Positions 29,486-40,824 of a stretch of 64,000 bases of DNA are shown piece by piece. Each line of letters opens with the position of its first letter. Position 1 is the first letter of the stretch. This stretch comes from Amblyomma americanum (Eukaryota; Arthropoda; Arachnida; Ixodida; Ixodidae), in contig NC_135497.1 in NCBI RefSeq assembly GCF_052857255.1, positions 350,068,799 to 350,132,798 of the forward strand, read 5' to 3'. Position numbers and translations under genes: made by a program. The notes below the pieces were generated by a model. That model had not been told where the DNA came from. It saw only the letters and a list, made by a program, of their open reading frames with translations, and did not search any database.

Positions 29486-31969
29486 TCACCATGTGGAGGC
29501 CAAATCCGTGTCCTGCAGGTAAAGAAGAAGAAGGCGAGAAGCATCCCTTCTACTCGACTGGCTCCCGCGCGGGAAAACAATGTCCTGAAGAGAACAGTGA
29601 GGAACTCCTGCCTTCTTGAGGGATCCGAATAACACAGCCCGTTCCGCGTTGTACAAAGTACAGCACAAGAGGTAATGTTCTATGTCACCACACACACCAC
29701 ACGTTGAATACAATGGTGACAACGCTAGGCCAGTCTTATACATCCACGCCGGCGTACGAGCAGAATCCGTGCGAACGCGGTGCAGCAAAGTGGCTTGGTA
29801 CCTTTTGAGACCCTTAGTCACACATGACTGATGAGGAGAGCTCCACAAAGAACTGAAGTGGCACAACACCACATCTCTGAACATTTTCTTGACTTCATGA
29901 GGGACTCCATGTACTGGAATACCGGAGAGAGCTGTATGGGCGAGGTTGTCTGCAATCTCGTTGCCTAAGACACCTATGTGCGAGGGCACCCATTGAAAGC
30001 GTATAGAGAAGCCTTTGCTATGTAGATTCTGCACCAAACGTAGGGATCTAAGACTCAAGGCATCAGTGGGGAACCCGTACTCTAACCTTTGAAGGGCAGA
30101 TTTTGAATCCGTAATTATGACAGTAGGTTGAGGCGTACAAGACCGTAGCTTCTTTAGAGCTGCCTCAATGGCAACGCTTTCGGCCATTGTGGAGGACACG
30201 ACTTTAGTAAAATGAACAGACCAATCATACTTCAAAGACGGAATATGAAAAGCAGCTGCACTAGATCCTCTGACCTTGTACACAGAGCCGTCTGTAAAAA
30301 TTTGAAGATGACTGGCATATTCGGTCTCAAGATGTTCCAGTACGAGCGAACGCATTGCCGCTAAAGGAGAATTCCGCTTAGCGCGAACGTGGGGAATTGT
30401 CAAGGAACAATCGAGGCTCGGAAAGGACCAAGGTGGCTTCAACGTCTTAGGTCGATCTCGAAGGTCGAGACCCAGAGAACGAAGAGTATTTAAAGCCAAA
30501 TACGCCCGGGACTCAGATCTCTTTCGAAGGCGCTGTAGAAGCGCTCTCCCGGCAACAGTCTCTCTGAGGCGGCCAATTTGCAGCAAAAGTCTTTGTGAAG
30601 CGGCTACCCGAAGAGGTTTCCATTGAGACTCATACAGTACTGCATTGTTTCGAGCAGCCTGCGTAACGCCGAGAGCCCTCCTTAGTCCCATTCTGTGCAA
30701 AACCTCAAGGCGTTCCAGCTGCGATACCGAGGGGGAAATTAAAGGGAGCTGGTACATAATGCGGCTTGTCGCCAGGGCATCGTGAAGCCTGATCATTGAA
30801 GCAGGATGGTTTCCCCATTGCTCACTAGCAACTCTACGAAGCACATTGAGACGCGAAGATAGTGAAGCCACAATCGAGTCCACAGCTCGTCGCCACTGTA
30901 GACGTGAGTCAATAGTGACGCCCAAAAAACGTATGGGGTTAACCTGACGAAGGCAAGACTGATCAAGGTCTATGCTCAGCAGCGCATACCGTCGTCCCCT
31001 ACCTGGAAACAGGACGAAGCCAGATTTTTCCACCGAGAGAGTCAAACCAACACCTTGAAGGTAACTTTTAACTGAAAGCACGGCCTGTCGCGCTAATAGA
31101 GCTAAGCGTTTGTGTTGATATCCGGTTAACCAAAGACAAATGTCGTCTGCATATATCGACATATGGACATGCCTACAATGTTTTTGCACTTTTGCGGGAA
31201 GACCAGCCATGACAACATTAAAGAGCGTTGGGGACAGGACACTACCCTCAGGTACCCCTCGCGATACCGCCCTTTCAGAGTTCATTGTACTGCCTAACCG
31301 CATTCGAAATTTACGATCACTGAGAAATGAGTGAATGAATCGCAGAAGATAGCCCTGTACGCCTATGACCTGCAGACTGTTCAGTATTGAGCTCTGGAGG
31401 ACGCTATCATAAGCCTGTGATACGTCTAGGAAAATAGCTAGTGTTGAAAGTCCAAAAGCACTCTGATGTTCAATGTGGCTTATCAAGTCCAGGACGCTAT
31501 CTTGCGCGCTTAAACCTGTGCGGAATCCAGTCATGCATGTTGGTAGTGCCCTTCTATCCTCAAGCCACCAAGACAAACGCTTACTTGCCATCTTCTCCAT
31601 GAGCTTAGCCACACACGACGTCAGCGATACAGGACGATACGAGGCCGCGTCTGTCATCTCTTTGCTGGCCTTCAGCAGTGGGACTACACAAGCCACCTTC
31701 CATGAAGGGGGAACGTCACCAGACTCCCACACTCGATTTAGATAGGTTAGGAGCATCTTCCGGTGTTCCAGAGGCAGGTTCTGTAACATTTGATTGGTAA
31801 TGCCGTCAGGACCTGGTGCACAGCGACGCCGCAGGCTGCGGAGCGCTGTCTGTAGTTCTCGAAGTGTGAACGGGGCGTCCATAACAGACGGAGACGTAGC
31901 AAGTAGAGCGCAGGGACGAATGCCTGGTCTGGAATTTACAAATGCATCGCAAATTCCTCTGCCAAGCAC
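29486..31969 (-). pseudogene. LINE-D ORF2: RT, RNase H and zinc finger
   Basis: 827-codon open frame. RT: RRRCAPGPDGITNQMLQNLP, ASYRPVSLTSCVAKLMEKM, LAIFLDVSQAYDSVLQSSIL, SRGVPEGSVLSPTLFNVVM, MSIYADDICLWL (YADD). RNase H: FTDGSVYK (Asp), MAESVAIEAALKK (Glu), ITDSKSAL (Asp), SHIGVLGNEIADNLAH (Asp). Last, CGVCGDIEHYLLCC. Order RT-RNase H-CCHC is that of the I clade. The N-terminal endonuclease is in the other frame, joined near 31950. Confidence 0.88.
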
Positions 31970-33105
31970 ACGAGGTGTTTCTGCGTGCGCAATGCAAGAG
32001 CCTCGAAAGGTTTACTCGGACGAGAGCCACCAGCAAGACTGCCAACGACACGCCAAATTCTCGTTATCGGTGAGAAAACAGTCAAACTAGCGCAAAAGGA
32101 TGCCCACTGGGACCTACAGAGCTTGTTCGCATGACGTCTAATGGCAGAGTTGAGCCTGTTGAAAGTTTTCTTCAAGGCTCTGTCGTCCTTCTTCCGCAAC
32201 AGTTGCTGCTCCGTCCTTCTGCGCGCTGCGCAGAGGTTCCTGAGTTTTAAATCCGGAGTCGGAAAATGATCAGGTAGCTTGAGCGCCGTGGTAGCTGCCA
32301 TCTTAGCATAAATCATTTTGTCTGTCACATCACCGGAAACACAGGCTAAGTGCTCCCTGTATTTGTCCCAATTAACAACATGGCAAATTTTAGGGCCCCG
32401 CAGATGGAAGTCGGCAGTAAACACAAATATCGGGTAGTGATCACTTCCCATTCGGTCAGCTATAGTTGACCACTGCACACGGACGTCAGGTGAATGTAAG
32501 GTTAGGTCTATAGATGTGGGTGAGGTTGGAGGCCGAAAGAAAGTGGGACTTCCGTCATTGGCCACGCACAGGTCCAAACTGTCGATGACTTCTACAAGTT
32601 GGCGTCCGCGAGGATCTGTGTTCCTGTCACCCCAGGCAGGGTGGTGGGCGTTGAAGTCACCGCAGATGATTCTGGGTGCTGGGCAGCGGTCACAAAGTTG
32701 CTGGAGAAACAAAGCCATATCGACCTTCTTCCGCGGGGACACGTATACTGATGCAATGGACAGAGTTCGGAAGGCGAGCCGAATCCTCACAGCCACTACC
32801 TCAATACTGTCGGTGCAAAGATCGGTGACGTTCAAAGCCACATGAGGAATCTCCCTTCGTATGTAAAGGGCGGCACTTCCTGTGGGAAAAGACTTGATGC
32901 TGCAATTCTTGTGGGCGACGTATCCCGGCAAAGACCTCCCGCTTGGCAAGCCAGTCTCCGAGAGGGCCAGTACTGGAACACAGTTCTCTTTCAAGAACAA
33001 TTTTAGTTCTGCTAATCGACTTATAATCCCAGCGCAGTTCCATTGCATGATAAACGGCACTTTTCTAGGGTTTTTAGTTGCAACAGGTTGAAGAAAACTA
33101 GCCAT
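31936..33105 (-). pseudogene. LINE-D ORF2: AP endonuclease
   Basis: From ATG 33105: IMQWNCAGIISRLAELKLFL (Asn), VLALSETGL (Glu), IICGDFNAHHPAWG (D-x-N), TSIDLTLHS, MGSDHYPIFV (SDH). All six motif residues are present. It ends at 31936 by a frameshift within LVCLAEEFA, where the RT frame continues as DAFVNSRPG. ORF1 stops at 33106, immediately before this ATG. Confidence 0.85.
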
Positions 33106-33801
33106 CTAGGAGTTGAAGATCTCTGCGAAGGCGGTGATCAAGGTCTCAATGGAAAGCACCAGCTGTATAAAGTTCTTCAAAGTGCCAGGCTGCATCGCTT
33201 GGCTAAATGAACGCAGGACATCAAACAAAACGCGTAGAAGGTCGGAGAGATTCCGGCTTTTGAGCTCCTTATTTTGCTGCACGCACTGGCGCACCACTTC
33301 GAAAAAAGACGGGGACTGGGACCCAATCTTGGCCACGGTAGCTGGTGTCTGCATCTCTTTTAAGGCAAGGGGATGTCCTCCATGTTGTCGAGTCTTGCTG
33401 TGATCTGGTCGCTGAGGAACATGGACACTTTTTGCAGAAGCAGATCGAACAGCCAGCTCACCCTCGGAGGCCGTTGCCGACTTGCTCGGATCAGGTCGTG
33501 AAGCGACGTCGCTTGCTACCACGTCCCGAGCTTGCGACTCGAGCGCAGAGAACTCTTCACTTCCATGTATCGGCTTCTCAGTAGGTTGTGGTTTGGGGCC
33601 ACTAATGAAGGACTTGCGACGGTGTAAGGCGCTTACACGGAATGTGCAGCCACTGAAACTCGCTGGATGGTCACCTCCACAATTAGCGCAAGCAAAATCT
33701 GCCTTGCACTTTTTGTAATCATGGCCACCACCACACCGCTTGCAACGTTGATCTTTGTTGCAAATTCTCGTTACATTCCAAAGCGTTGGCACCTGAAGCA
33801 C
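33106..33801 (-). pseudogene. LINE-D ORF1, second half with zinc knuckles
   Basis: CKRCGGGHDYKKC and CANCGGDHPASFSGC (CCHC knuckles 2 and 3), then a Ser/Pro-rich linker and a helical C-terminus (LSDLLRVLFDVLRSF, QLVLSIETLITAFAEIFNS). Knuckle 1 (CFRCQRFG) is in the upstream frame; a single indel near 33775 separates them. Gag-like RNA-binding protein. Confidence 0.8.
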
Positions 33802-34466
33802 CGGGGAGGAGTTTCAACGAACTCGTGGACTGCATGTTTGGTGAAACCGAGGTCAATTATTCCAGGGCGCTCGGTGTTGGGAGCAAACGTAAGCACAATA
33901 GAGTTTGTAGGCTTCGCTGCCCATTGTTGTTCTCCAGGCTCCACCCGGCGCATTAACCGTCGCACGTGCAGAACTCCTTGCGGTTTCAAGTAGTCAAGAA
34001 GGGCACTTTCCGAATACCACACTGGTACTCCCCTTATAACACATGTGTTAGTCATGTAGGAGTGTGGCAACCGGGCTTGAACTCGTATGCCACCGATCTG
34101 AGAGCACCGCACAAGAATGTCTACTTGCTCTTCCTTTGAGATATCTAGATGAAGAGCCCCTTGCGTTGAGAAGCGACTGCGAATCGGAGCAGATCCCAGT
34201 AGTACTTTAATATCATCGAACAGCCTGATAGGGTTCCACTCTCTGAAGTCAACTCCTTTCTCTTTTGGCTGAACTATCACTGGGATACCGACTGTCCGGT
34301 GCTTCCGATGACTCACCACTTTGAAGCCATCGTTGTCCAATTCCGCCATGTCAGCCACTTCCTCGTCAGAGGCGACGATAGTTGAGTCGTCCCCACTGAG
34401 CGATGATGATGCACTGCACTGCTGGACGTCCCTGATGACTGGCAGATCCCCGCCATGTGATGCCAT
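33771..34466 (-). pseudogene. LINE-D ORF1, first half
   Basis: From ATG 34466: acidic N-terminus, then YMTNTCVIRGVPVWYSESAL, LLDYLKPQGVLHVRRLMRRV, SIVLTFAPNTERPGIIDLGF and first knuckle CFRCQRFG. The V-x-x-V-P-x-x-x-S-E-x-x-L and knuckle succession is that of I/R1-type ORF1. Frameshift into 33801-33106 follows. Confidence 0.78.
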
Positions 34467-34696
34467 GGCCGCCTCCGCCCCACTGGGCTCCTTCGGATGG
34501 CGCGGTCCCTTTAAGGATACCGGCGCCGGAGCTGCCGTACCCTTCCCGTAGGGACAGTACCGCCTTAAAGACGCGGCCGTCTTCCAAGGATAGAAATAAC
34601 CTAGTTAATAATTAGAAAACAAGGCAAAATTACTGAGCTGAGGTGAGAACAGATCGAGCAGCGTCGTCTTCCTCTTCTTCTCCTTCTTCTTCTTCC

Positions 34697-34710
34697 AGGT
34701 ACCGTGTTGA
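34697..34710. repeat. LINE-D target-site duplication, right copy
   Basis: AGGTACCGTGTTGA, identical to 29338-29351. Confidence 0.9.
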
Positions 34711-34734
34711 CAAGGTGGACCATCGCAGCCTACA

Positions 34735-35134
34735 GAACATGCCTTGAAAAAAATGTATCAGCCTGCACTAAACAACTGGCTAGCCTACAAAAACAATTGT
34801 GATGCCTAGAGATAAGAATAGATGACTATAAAATCGATCTAGAAGATCTAACCTCATCGTGTATGGTATGCCAGAAGACGAAGAAGAAAACTCCGAATCC
34901 CTAGAACAGGCAGTGACGAAAAGGTCATTAAGGATACTTTAAAGTTAGATGCGGTCTCAATCGAACGGATCCATCGACTACGCAAACCGGAGGTAAACAA
35001 AACAAGGCCAATAATTTTAAAGCTCTGAGATTTCCGAGAGAAAACAATAATTTCGCGAAGCTGTCACAAACTGAAGGGGAGCGAATACGTCATCAGCGAA
35101 GATTATTCACCCCCTATTCCAGACATTAGGCGGA
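34735..35134 (+). pseudogene. LINE-C ORF1 remnant
   Basis: Broken frames read CTKQLASLQKQL, DDYKIDLEDL, IVYGMPEDEEENSESLEQAV, LDAVSIERIHRLRKPE, KTRPIILKL, DFREKTIISRSCHKLKGSEY, VISEDYSPPIPDIRRRL. These are the RRM-like and C-terminal blocks of CR1-type ORF1 proteins. At least three frame changes are present. Confidence 0.65.
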
Positions 35135-35192
35135 GATTGCCGTTAGATTGCTATCGGGATCCCAGTTTGCACAGGATAGAAGAAACCAGGAC
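35135..35192 (+). mobile_element. LINE-A scrap between LINE-C ORF1 and ORF2
   Basis: GATTGCTATCGGGATCCCAG and GGATAGAAGAAAC match the minus-strand LINE-A2 at 29285-29333 with a few substitutions, but in plus orientation. Confidence 0.65.
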
Positions 35193-35227
35193 CCCGATAC
35201 GCGCAACCTGCGTCCACGCCGCCCCCA

Positions 35228-36197
35228 GTGTCCAAAATAATCATCGTAAATGTTAACGCACGAATTATAATTAACAAGCTTGATCCCCTCGAATCGATAA
35301 TAATAAATTTGGAGCCAGAATTCATCGCCATAACAGAAACGTGGTTAACCAAAGACGTCAAAGACTTTGAAATAACTCCCCCAAACTATGTCATTATTCG
35401 CAAACATCGGGCAACACGAGGCGCAGGCGTTGTTCTGTTGATAAAAAAAAATACCGTTCATTACCTCGCCGGACGTTGAAGGAGTTGAATCAGTTTTTTG
35501 TAAACTTTGCCTTGTAGATACTACCATTACTGTGGGATGCATCTATCGCTGTCCTTCTTCCGATCTGATTACAATGCAATCTTTGTACGCGTATATGCAG
35601 CAGCTTGTGAAGGAAAACAAGGTGATATTACTAGGCGACATCAATCTACCTGACATTAACTGGCACACACTACATCATCGATCACCTTGCGCCGATGTTC
35701 TTTTTGATATCAAGCTTTCTTTCGATCTAACCCAGATAATAAACGAGCCTACGCGGGTACATGGATCTAGCTCGAACATTTTAGACCTAGTATTTCTTAG
35801 TAATCATTTGCCTATCCATGAGGCAAAATCCGAAGTGTCAGCCGGACTGTCAGACCACAAATTGGTCTATTGTGCTGGCCCATATAATGGTTCTCTACCT
35901 TCTTCACGATCAACAATAATGTATAAAGATTACAGCAGAGCCGTTGATACAGGCATCATGGATACACTATCACTCGAACTCTCATCCTTCCATCAACTTG
36001 CACACGATGCAAACACCAACATCGAATCCCTAAGGCATAAATATAAAACAGTTGTGTCATACTGTGTCACTAACTACGTACCATTGAAAACTAAAAGGAC
36101 AAACAAACATAACCCCTGGATAACTCGAACCGTAATCCACGCAAAAAGAAATGTTCGACGACTCAGAAAGGGACAGAAAGACCATCCGTCACAGTGA
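35228..36197 (+). pseudogene. LINE-C ORF2, endonuclease part
   Basis: IIIVNVNARIIINKLDPL (Asn block), FIAITETWLTKDV (Glu), RGAGVVLLIKK; frame break near 35477; then TVGCIYRCPSSDL, VILLGDINLPDINW (D-x-N), SSNILDLVFLS, GLSDHKLVYC (SDH), NPWITRTVIHAKRNVRRLRK. Ends at a TGA at 36195. Confidence 0.78.
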
Positions 36198-36299
36198 ACA
36201 GTTCTAAAACTCATTTCCGCTGTTGATGATTTGAAATCAAAAATGAAGAGGGCCAAGACATTATTTTACACAAACACTTCCTAAATTTCTAAAAAAATC

Positions 36300-37168
36300 T
36301 CCCCAAAATCTTTTACTAAATCTGGACACTAAGAAAGCACCAGGGCCTGATAACATCTCTAACATATTCCTACATAGATATGCCGAGTGGATAGCTAAAA
36401 TCCTGGTAATACATTTCAACAAATCATTATCCACTTGTACCCTCCCTAGGGATTGCAAAACCGCCAAGATAACACCGATACACAAATCAGGAAATAAATC
36501 CGACCCTTTGAACTTGGAGACCTATATCACTAACGAGCACAGTATGCAAATTATTAGAACATATTCTTTTAGAACAAATAAACGCTTATCTTCAAGTATA
36601 TGACAATTTAACCCCGTGTCAACACGGCTTTCGTAAGGGTCTTTCTACTATTACTCAACTAATCGAATTAACACATGACATAAACACAAGCATTGATAAC
36701 CAGAAAAAAATTGACCTTATATTTTGAGACTTCACGAAAGCATTTGAAGGTGTGTCGCATACTAAACTTATTGCAAAACTTCAACTTATTTTAGGAATTG
36801 GCCCTATTCTAAACTGGATTAAAGACTATCTTAGTAATCGCATGCAATTTGTTAAAATTAACGATGAGAAATCAGCGACAACTAAAGTTACATCGGGAGT
36901 ACCCCAAGGAAGTGTCCTAGCACCAGTACTATACCTAATATTTATAAATGACCTACCTGCTTGTGTTTCACAGAATATTATACTTTTCGCAGATGACTGC
37001 GTCCTTTACAAGGAAATTTACTCTTTTGATGATCATATAGTTTTAAATAACGCCTTAACACCAATGTACCGTTGGTGTCAGGACTGGCAGATGGACATCA
37101 ATTTAAATAAATCTGTTCTTTTATCTATAACTAGAAAAAAAACACGTCAGCTTTTCAATACACGCTGA
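36300..37168 (+). pseudogene. LINE-C ORF2, reverse transcriptase
   Basis: LDTKKAPGPDNISNIFLHRY, DCKTAKITPIHKSGNKSDP, several stops around 36580-36730, then KLIAKLQLILGIGPILNWIK, TSGVPQGSVLAPVLYLIFIN, IILFADDCVLYK (FADD). CR1-type RT, fingers heavily damaged. Confidence 0.75.
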
Positions 37169-37721
37169 ATAATATTCATCTTGCATCTGTCCTTGAGCAT
37201 AAGTACCTTGGTGTGACACTAACCTCTGTTTTCAGATGCTATTCATTAATATCATCACATCTAATGCAATAAAACAAGTCTTCATCATTAACAGACGCCT
37301 TAAACAAGCACCCTCTGAAACAAAATTACTAGCATATAAAACTATTGTCAGACCAATTCTAGAATACGGCAACACCGTTTGGTTTCCCTTTACTAACAAG
37401 CTCATTAAAAAACTTGAAGGGGCGCAGAGAAAGGCACTAAGATGTGTATATAATAAACACTCCCTTACAGACTCACCAACACAATTACTAAAACGTGCAG
37501 AACTCCAAACCTCGGAGAACAGAGCAAAATTTCCAAGACTTAAAATTATGTATCAGCTAATACACAACCAACTAAAAGTGCCCGCTACAAAATACATAAC
37601 GACCACAAAAACTAGATCGAACCGCCACAACCTGACACACAATTTAAACGACTTTCCATTCCGTACTGACATATTCAAATACTCATTTCACCTCGAGCTA
37701 CACGAAAATGGAACAATCTAA
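37169..37721 (+). pseudogene. LINE-C ORF2, C-terminal part
   Basis: IINRRLKQAPSETKLLAYKT, RPILEYGNTVWFPFTNKLIK, GAQRKALRCVYNKHSLTDSP, LKIMYQLIHNQLKVPATKYI, then FRTDIFKYSFHLELHENGTI and a stop. Same blocks as the CR1-like fragment at 19915-20655, which shows that the two belong to related families. Confidence 0.78.
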
Positions 37722-38089
37722 ACATAGATATTACCAACAGCTCCTCATTAGATGCGTTCAGTGCTCTGGTTATAGATCACCTGCTTGTTTCCCAGTAGTT
37801 ATTCTCATTTCCACACTTTTCTGCCCTGTTTATTTTTGCCGTTTTGTTTGTGCCTAGATTGAAAATACAATAACTGTAGCCGACTTCCTTTTTTGGTATG
37901 CATGTCATCATGTTTTCCGCCTATTATTTGTACCTCACCCTGAATTCTCTAAACGATATTGTAACTATTTTTGCCACATGTTATTGTTCAAATTGTTTAC
38001 CTACCAACATGTGCACTACAACTGTATCATTCAGAGCCCTTCCTGTTACAGTCCCTGATGGAACTTACAGTATCAAATAAAAAAAGAAT

Positions 38090-39474
38090 AATTCTGCTGC
38101 AGCGTCCCATTCACCGTGCCAGAACCCTGAGCTCTTTTTCCAATTTATCTTACATCCTGTTTGATTACAGAATTTTCGCATGGCACTAATCACTTCGCAG
38201 ATGCTCTCCCTATTTGAGCAAAACACTGCTATATCATCAGCATACGCCAGCATTTTAATATGTACTGACTGCAGCTTGTAACCCGTCATGTGGTCGTTGT
38301 TTATGATCGATAAGCAAAGTGGTTCCAAATAAATTGCAAAAAGCAGGGGTGAAAGCGGGAAGCCCTGCCTAACCGATGAGCGTACAGCGTTGGTATCAGT
38401 GAGATCTCCATTAACTATAATTCTGGTCTTGCAGTTTCTGTAAGCCATTTTAACACCCTCCACAATCACACAACCAAGGTTACAGTGACCGTGGAAAGCA
38501 AAAAGAATTTCATGGGAAACCCGGTCAAAGGCCTTGTCAAGTCTAACTGCATCATAGCTATCTAACCATCAGCCACGTCAACACATTCTAATATTGTTCT
38601 TGCAAGATGCGTATTTGTGGCGATGCTGCGACATTTGATGCCACATGTGTGGCGAGGCCCAACCATTTTGGTGATTACGGTCTGCATTCTTTTTGCTAAA
38701 ATCATCATGTACACTTTATAGTCCACGTAGGTGAGATCAATCGGTCGATATGACCCAACCAATATTCGTTTCTCTGGGTCATCAGTCTTGGGGATTAAAA
38801 CTATGTGGGAGGTAGAGAAGGCCATCGGAACTTTTTTTTCGTTCATAGGCTTCCGTAACCACATGGAGCAAAAACTGGGCCACATGTTGTTTGAACGTTT
38901 GAAAGAAAACAGCATTTAGTCCGTCCAGCCCAGGTGCTTTCCCAGATGGTAGGTCCTCAATTGCGTTTTCTATCTCTTGCAAAGAATTAGGCAATTCTAG
39001 ACGCGCTTTTGTTTCGTCATCTAGTCTTTTCACCAGATTTCAAAAACACCACTGAAAGCCGTCTACAGTCTCAAGCTTAATGCTAAGCAGCTGTTTGAAG
39101 TGGTCTTCTACAGCGCGTTGAATTTCATTGGCATCCTCGGCGATGCAGCGTTCATATCTGATGCTTCGAATTTCATTCTAACAAGCGTATCTTTTTTCGT
39201 CTGATAGAGCTCTCTTTGTCGGCGCTTCAACGGCCCACAATTTTTCAGACCTTGACCGTATAACGACCACTCTGTACCTGACGGTATCTATTCTTTCTAG
39301 CTGACTTTTCAAGTTCTGTATTTCTGTAGCAAAGTATTCCGGCTCAATACTTTCCATGCTCAGTAAACACTCAAGTTGTGCATTCAGTTCTCTTTCTTTT
39401 TCTTTCCCTCTGTAACGAATCACAGTACTTTTTTCTATTCCTTTATCTTCACCCATTTTTTGAAGCCATCCCAT
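38090..39474 (-). pseudogene. LINE-A2 ORF2, linker and reverse transcriptase
   Basis: Linker GWLQKMGEDKGIEKSTVI, VVVIRSRSEKLWAVEAPTKR. RT in several frames: DLPSGKAPGLDGLNAVFFQT, SHIVLIPKTDDPEKR, SYRPIDLTYVDYKVYMMILA, GPRHTCGIKCRSIATN, RQGFPLSPLLFAIYLEPL, KMLAYADDIAVFC (YADD). It ends at GEWDAAAE where LINE-C sequence starts. At least four frame breaks. L1/Tx1-type RT. Confidence 0.82.
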
Positions 39475-40344
39475 TCTGCTGCAAAACTGGTTGGGTACGC
39501 AGCAAGCGGCTTTTTAATCTCGGTTGTAACTTTCCAAAGAAGCTCCTCATCGTCAAGAATTTTTGCGTTCATTTTCCATAGATGCCACTTGAAGCTAGAC
39601 TTTTTTTTCTTCATCCCAAAAGTCGCACTCACTAGGCAGTGGTCACTGAAAGACACACATTTCACAGTGTATGCAGAGCAGAGGGGCACATGATCGACTG
39701 CTACGTATATCCTGTCGAGTCTAGCGTGACTATCCCGCTGAAAGTGCGTGAATTCTGGCTGGTTTCCCGTGGAGAACACGCTGTCAACATCCTCAAGACC
39801 GTAATCATGCACTAATGTCTTCAGTAGTTTGGAGCTTTTGTCTCTTAGCGATCTGAGTTTCACTATGTCGACAGCTGTGCACACTCAGTTGTTGTCACCG
39901 AGTAAAAGCAAAATCTTGTCGCTCTGCAACCATGGCTCAAGAGCCTCAAAAAACAATTGACGCTCGCTTTCTAAATTAGGTGCATACAATTAGGTGCATA
40001 CATACACGAAAACATAAATTCGAGAAAGTGAAATTAGTTACCAAAAGACGACCGCTTTCACAGGCGAACATTGACTCGACGCTTATTCGTAACGAATTAC
40101 GAATAAGTAGCAAGCATCCACCCGATGCACCAACGGAATGACATACACACAAATCAATGTATTTTTGAAACGAAGACACCATGCGTTCGTATGCTCTTGA
40201 GTCTATCTTTGACTCTTGCAAAGCTACTATATCTATATTGTTATCCAAAAGGAGCCGATTAAGCTGGCATTGTCGCCTTCTAGCTCCTAGCCCTCTGACA
40301 TTCAAAGTAGCTATGCGAAGTGGTGTCTTTAGCTTATGCGCCAT
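39435..40344 (-). pseudogene. LINE-A2 ORF2, AP endonuclease
   Basis: From ATG 40344: LRIATLNVRGLGARRRQCQL (Asn), IVALQESKIDS (Glu), ASGGCLLLIRN; break near 39976 (a short direct repeat of AATTAGGTGCATAC is visible at 39974-39999); then FTHFQRDSHARLDRIYVAVD and VSFSDHCLVSATFGMKKKKS (SDH). The D-x-N block is degraded near 39890-39900 (stop TGA before NNC). Confidence 0.8.
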
Positions 40345-40824
40345 GCGTTAAAAGCGCCACCAGTAGACGTACTTTCCCACCTTCGCAGTCACGTAGCCTT
40401 CCACGTTTGAAAATCCGGAGCGCACACATCCTCCCAGCGAACCGCAGGGATACATTCGCAAAGCATGTCCAGCCACTGCAACCCATTTCGCGCACATTCC
40501 CAGCTTGGATGTTAAGGCCGCTTGACGTTAGTCAGCTGAAAACCGACACACAGATCTTCCAGAGCACCACACAACTACGCAGGCGGTTTCCGCGCCTGCT
40601 GTGTTTCAGCCTATAAATTCGGCCGCGGTTTTAACATTGAAAGTCTTAACCCAGGTGTTTTCGGCGGCGGCTCATCGCTGCCATCGCCAGACAGCTGCTT
40701 TTACCCACGCTCTCTTTATGTGGGCGTTTCCCAGCCATTGAGGCCGCCGTTTACTGGCTGACGTCCATGGCGTCAGTCCTCGGAGACTCTCCGCCTTCAG
40801 GTGTTTCGACGCAAATTTCGTCGT

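Larger units (their letters stand above)
29352..34696 (-). mobile_element. LINE-D, near-complete I-like LINE with RNase H
   Basis: Bounded by a perfect 14-bp duplication. 3' tail (TTGAG)n on plus at 29352-29364. ORF1 34466-33106 with Gag-like CCHC knuckles; ORF2 33105-29486 with endonuclease, RT, RNase H and a terminal CCHC. Each ORF carries one frameshift only, so this is a recent insertion. The 5' end starts with a GAA-rich leader (34660-34696). Confidence 0.88.
34711..38090 (+). mobile_element. LINE-C, CR1-like LINE inserted in LINE-A2 (decayed)
   Basis: Plus-strand order: ORF1 remnant (about 34740-35134), a 50-bp LINE-A scrap (35135-35192), endonuclease (35228-36197), RT (about 36300-37168), thumb/C-terminus (37236-37721), T-rich UTR and AATAAAAAAAG at 38078-38089. 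Many stops and indels make it older than LINE-D and LINE-B. The first ~25 bases after 34711 still encode LINE-A2 (minus), so the exact 5' boundary is near 34735. Confidence 0.75.

Noticed and set aside
31140..33993. Plus-strand frames opposite LINE-D
   Set aside because: Complement of RT, endonuclease and zinc-knuckle coding; no motifs of their own.
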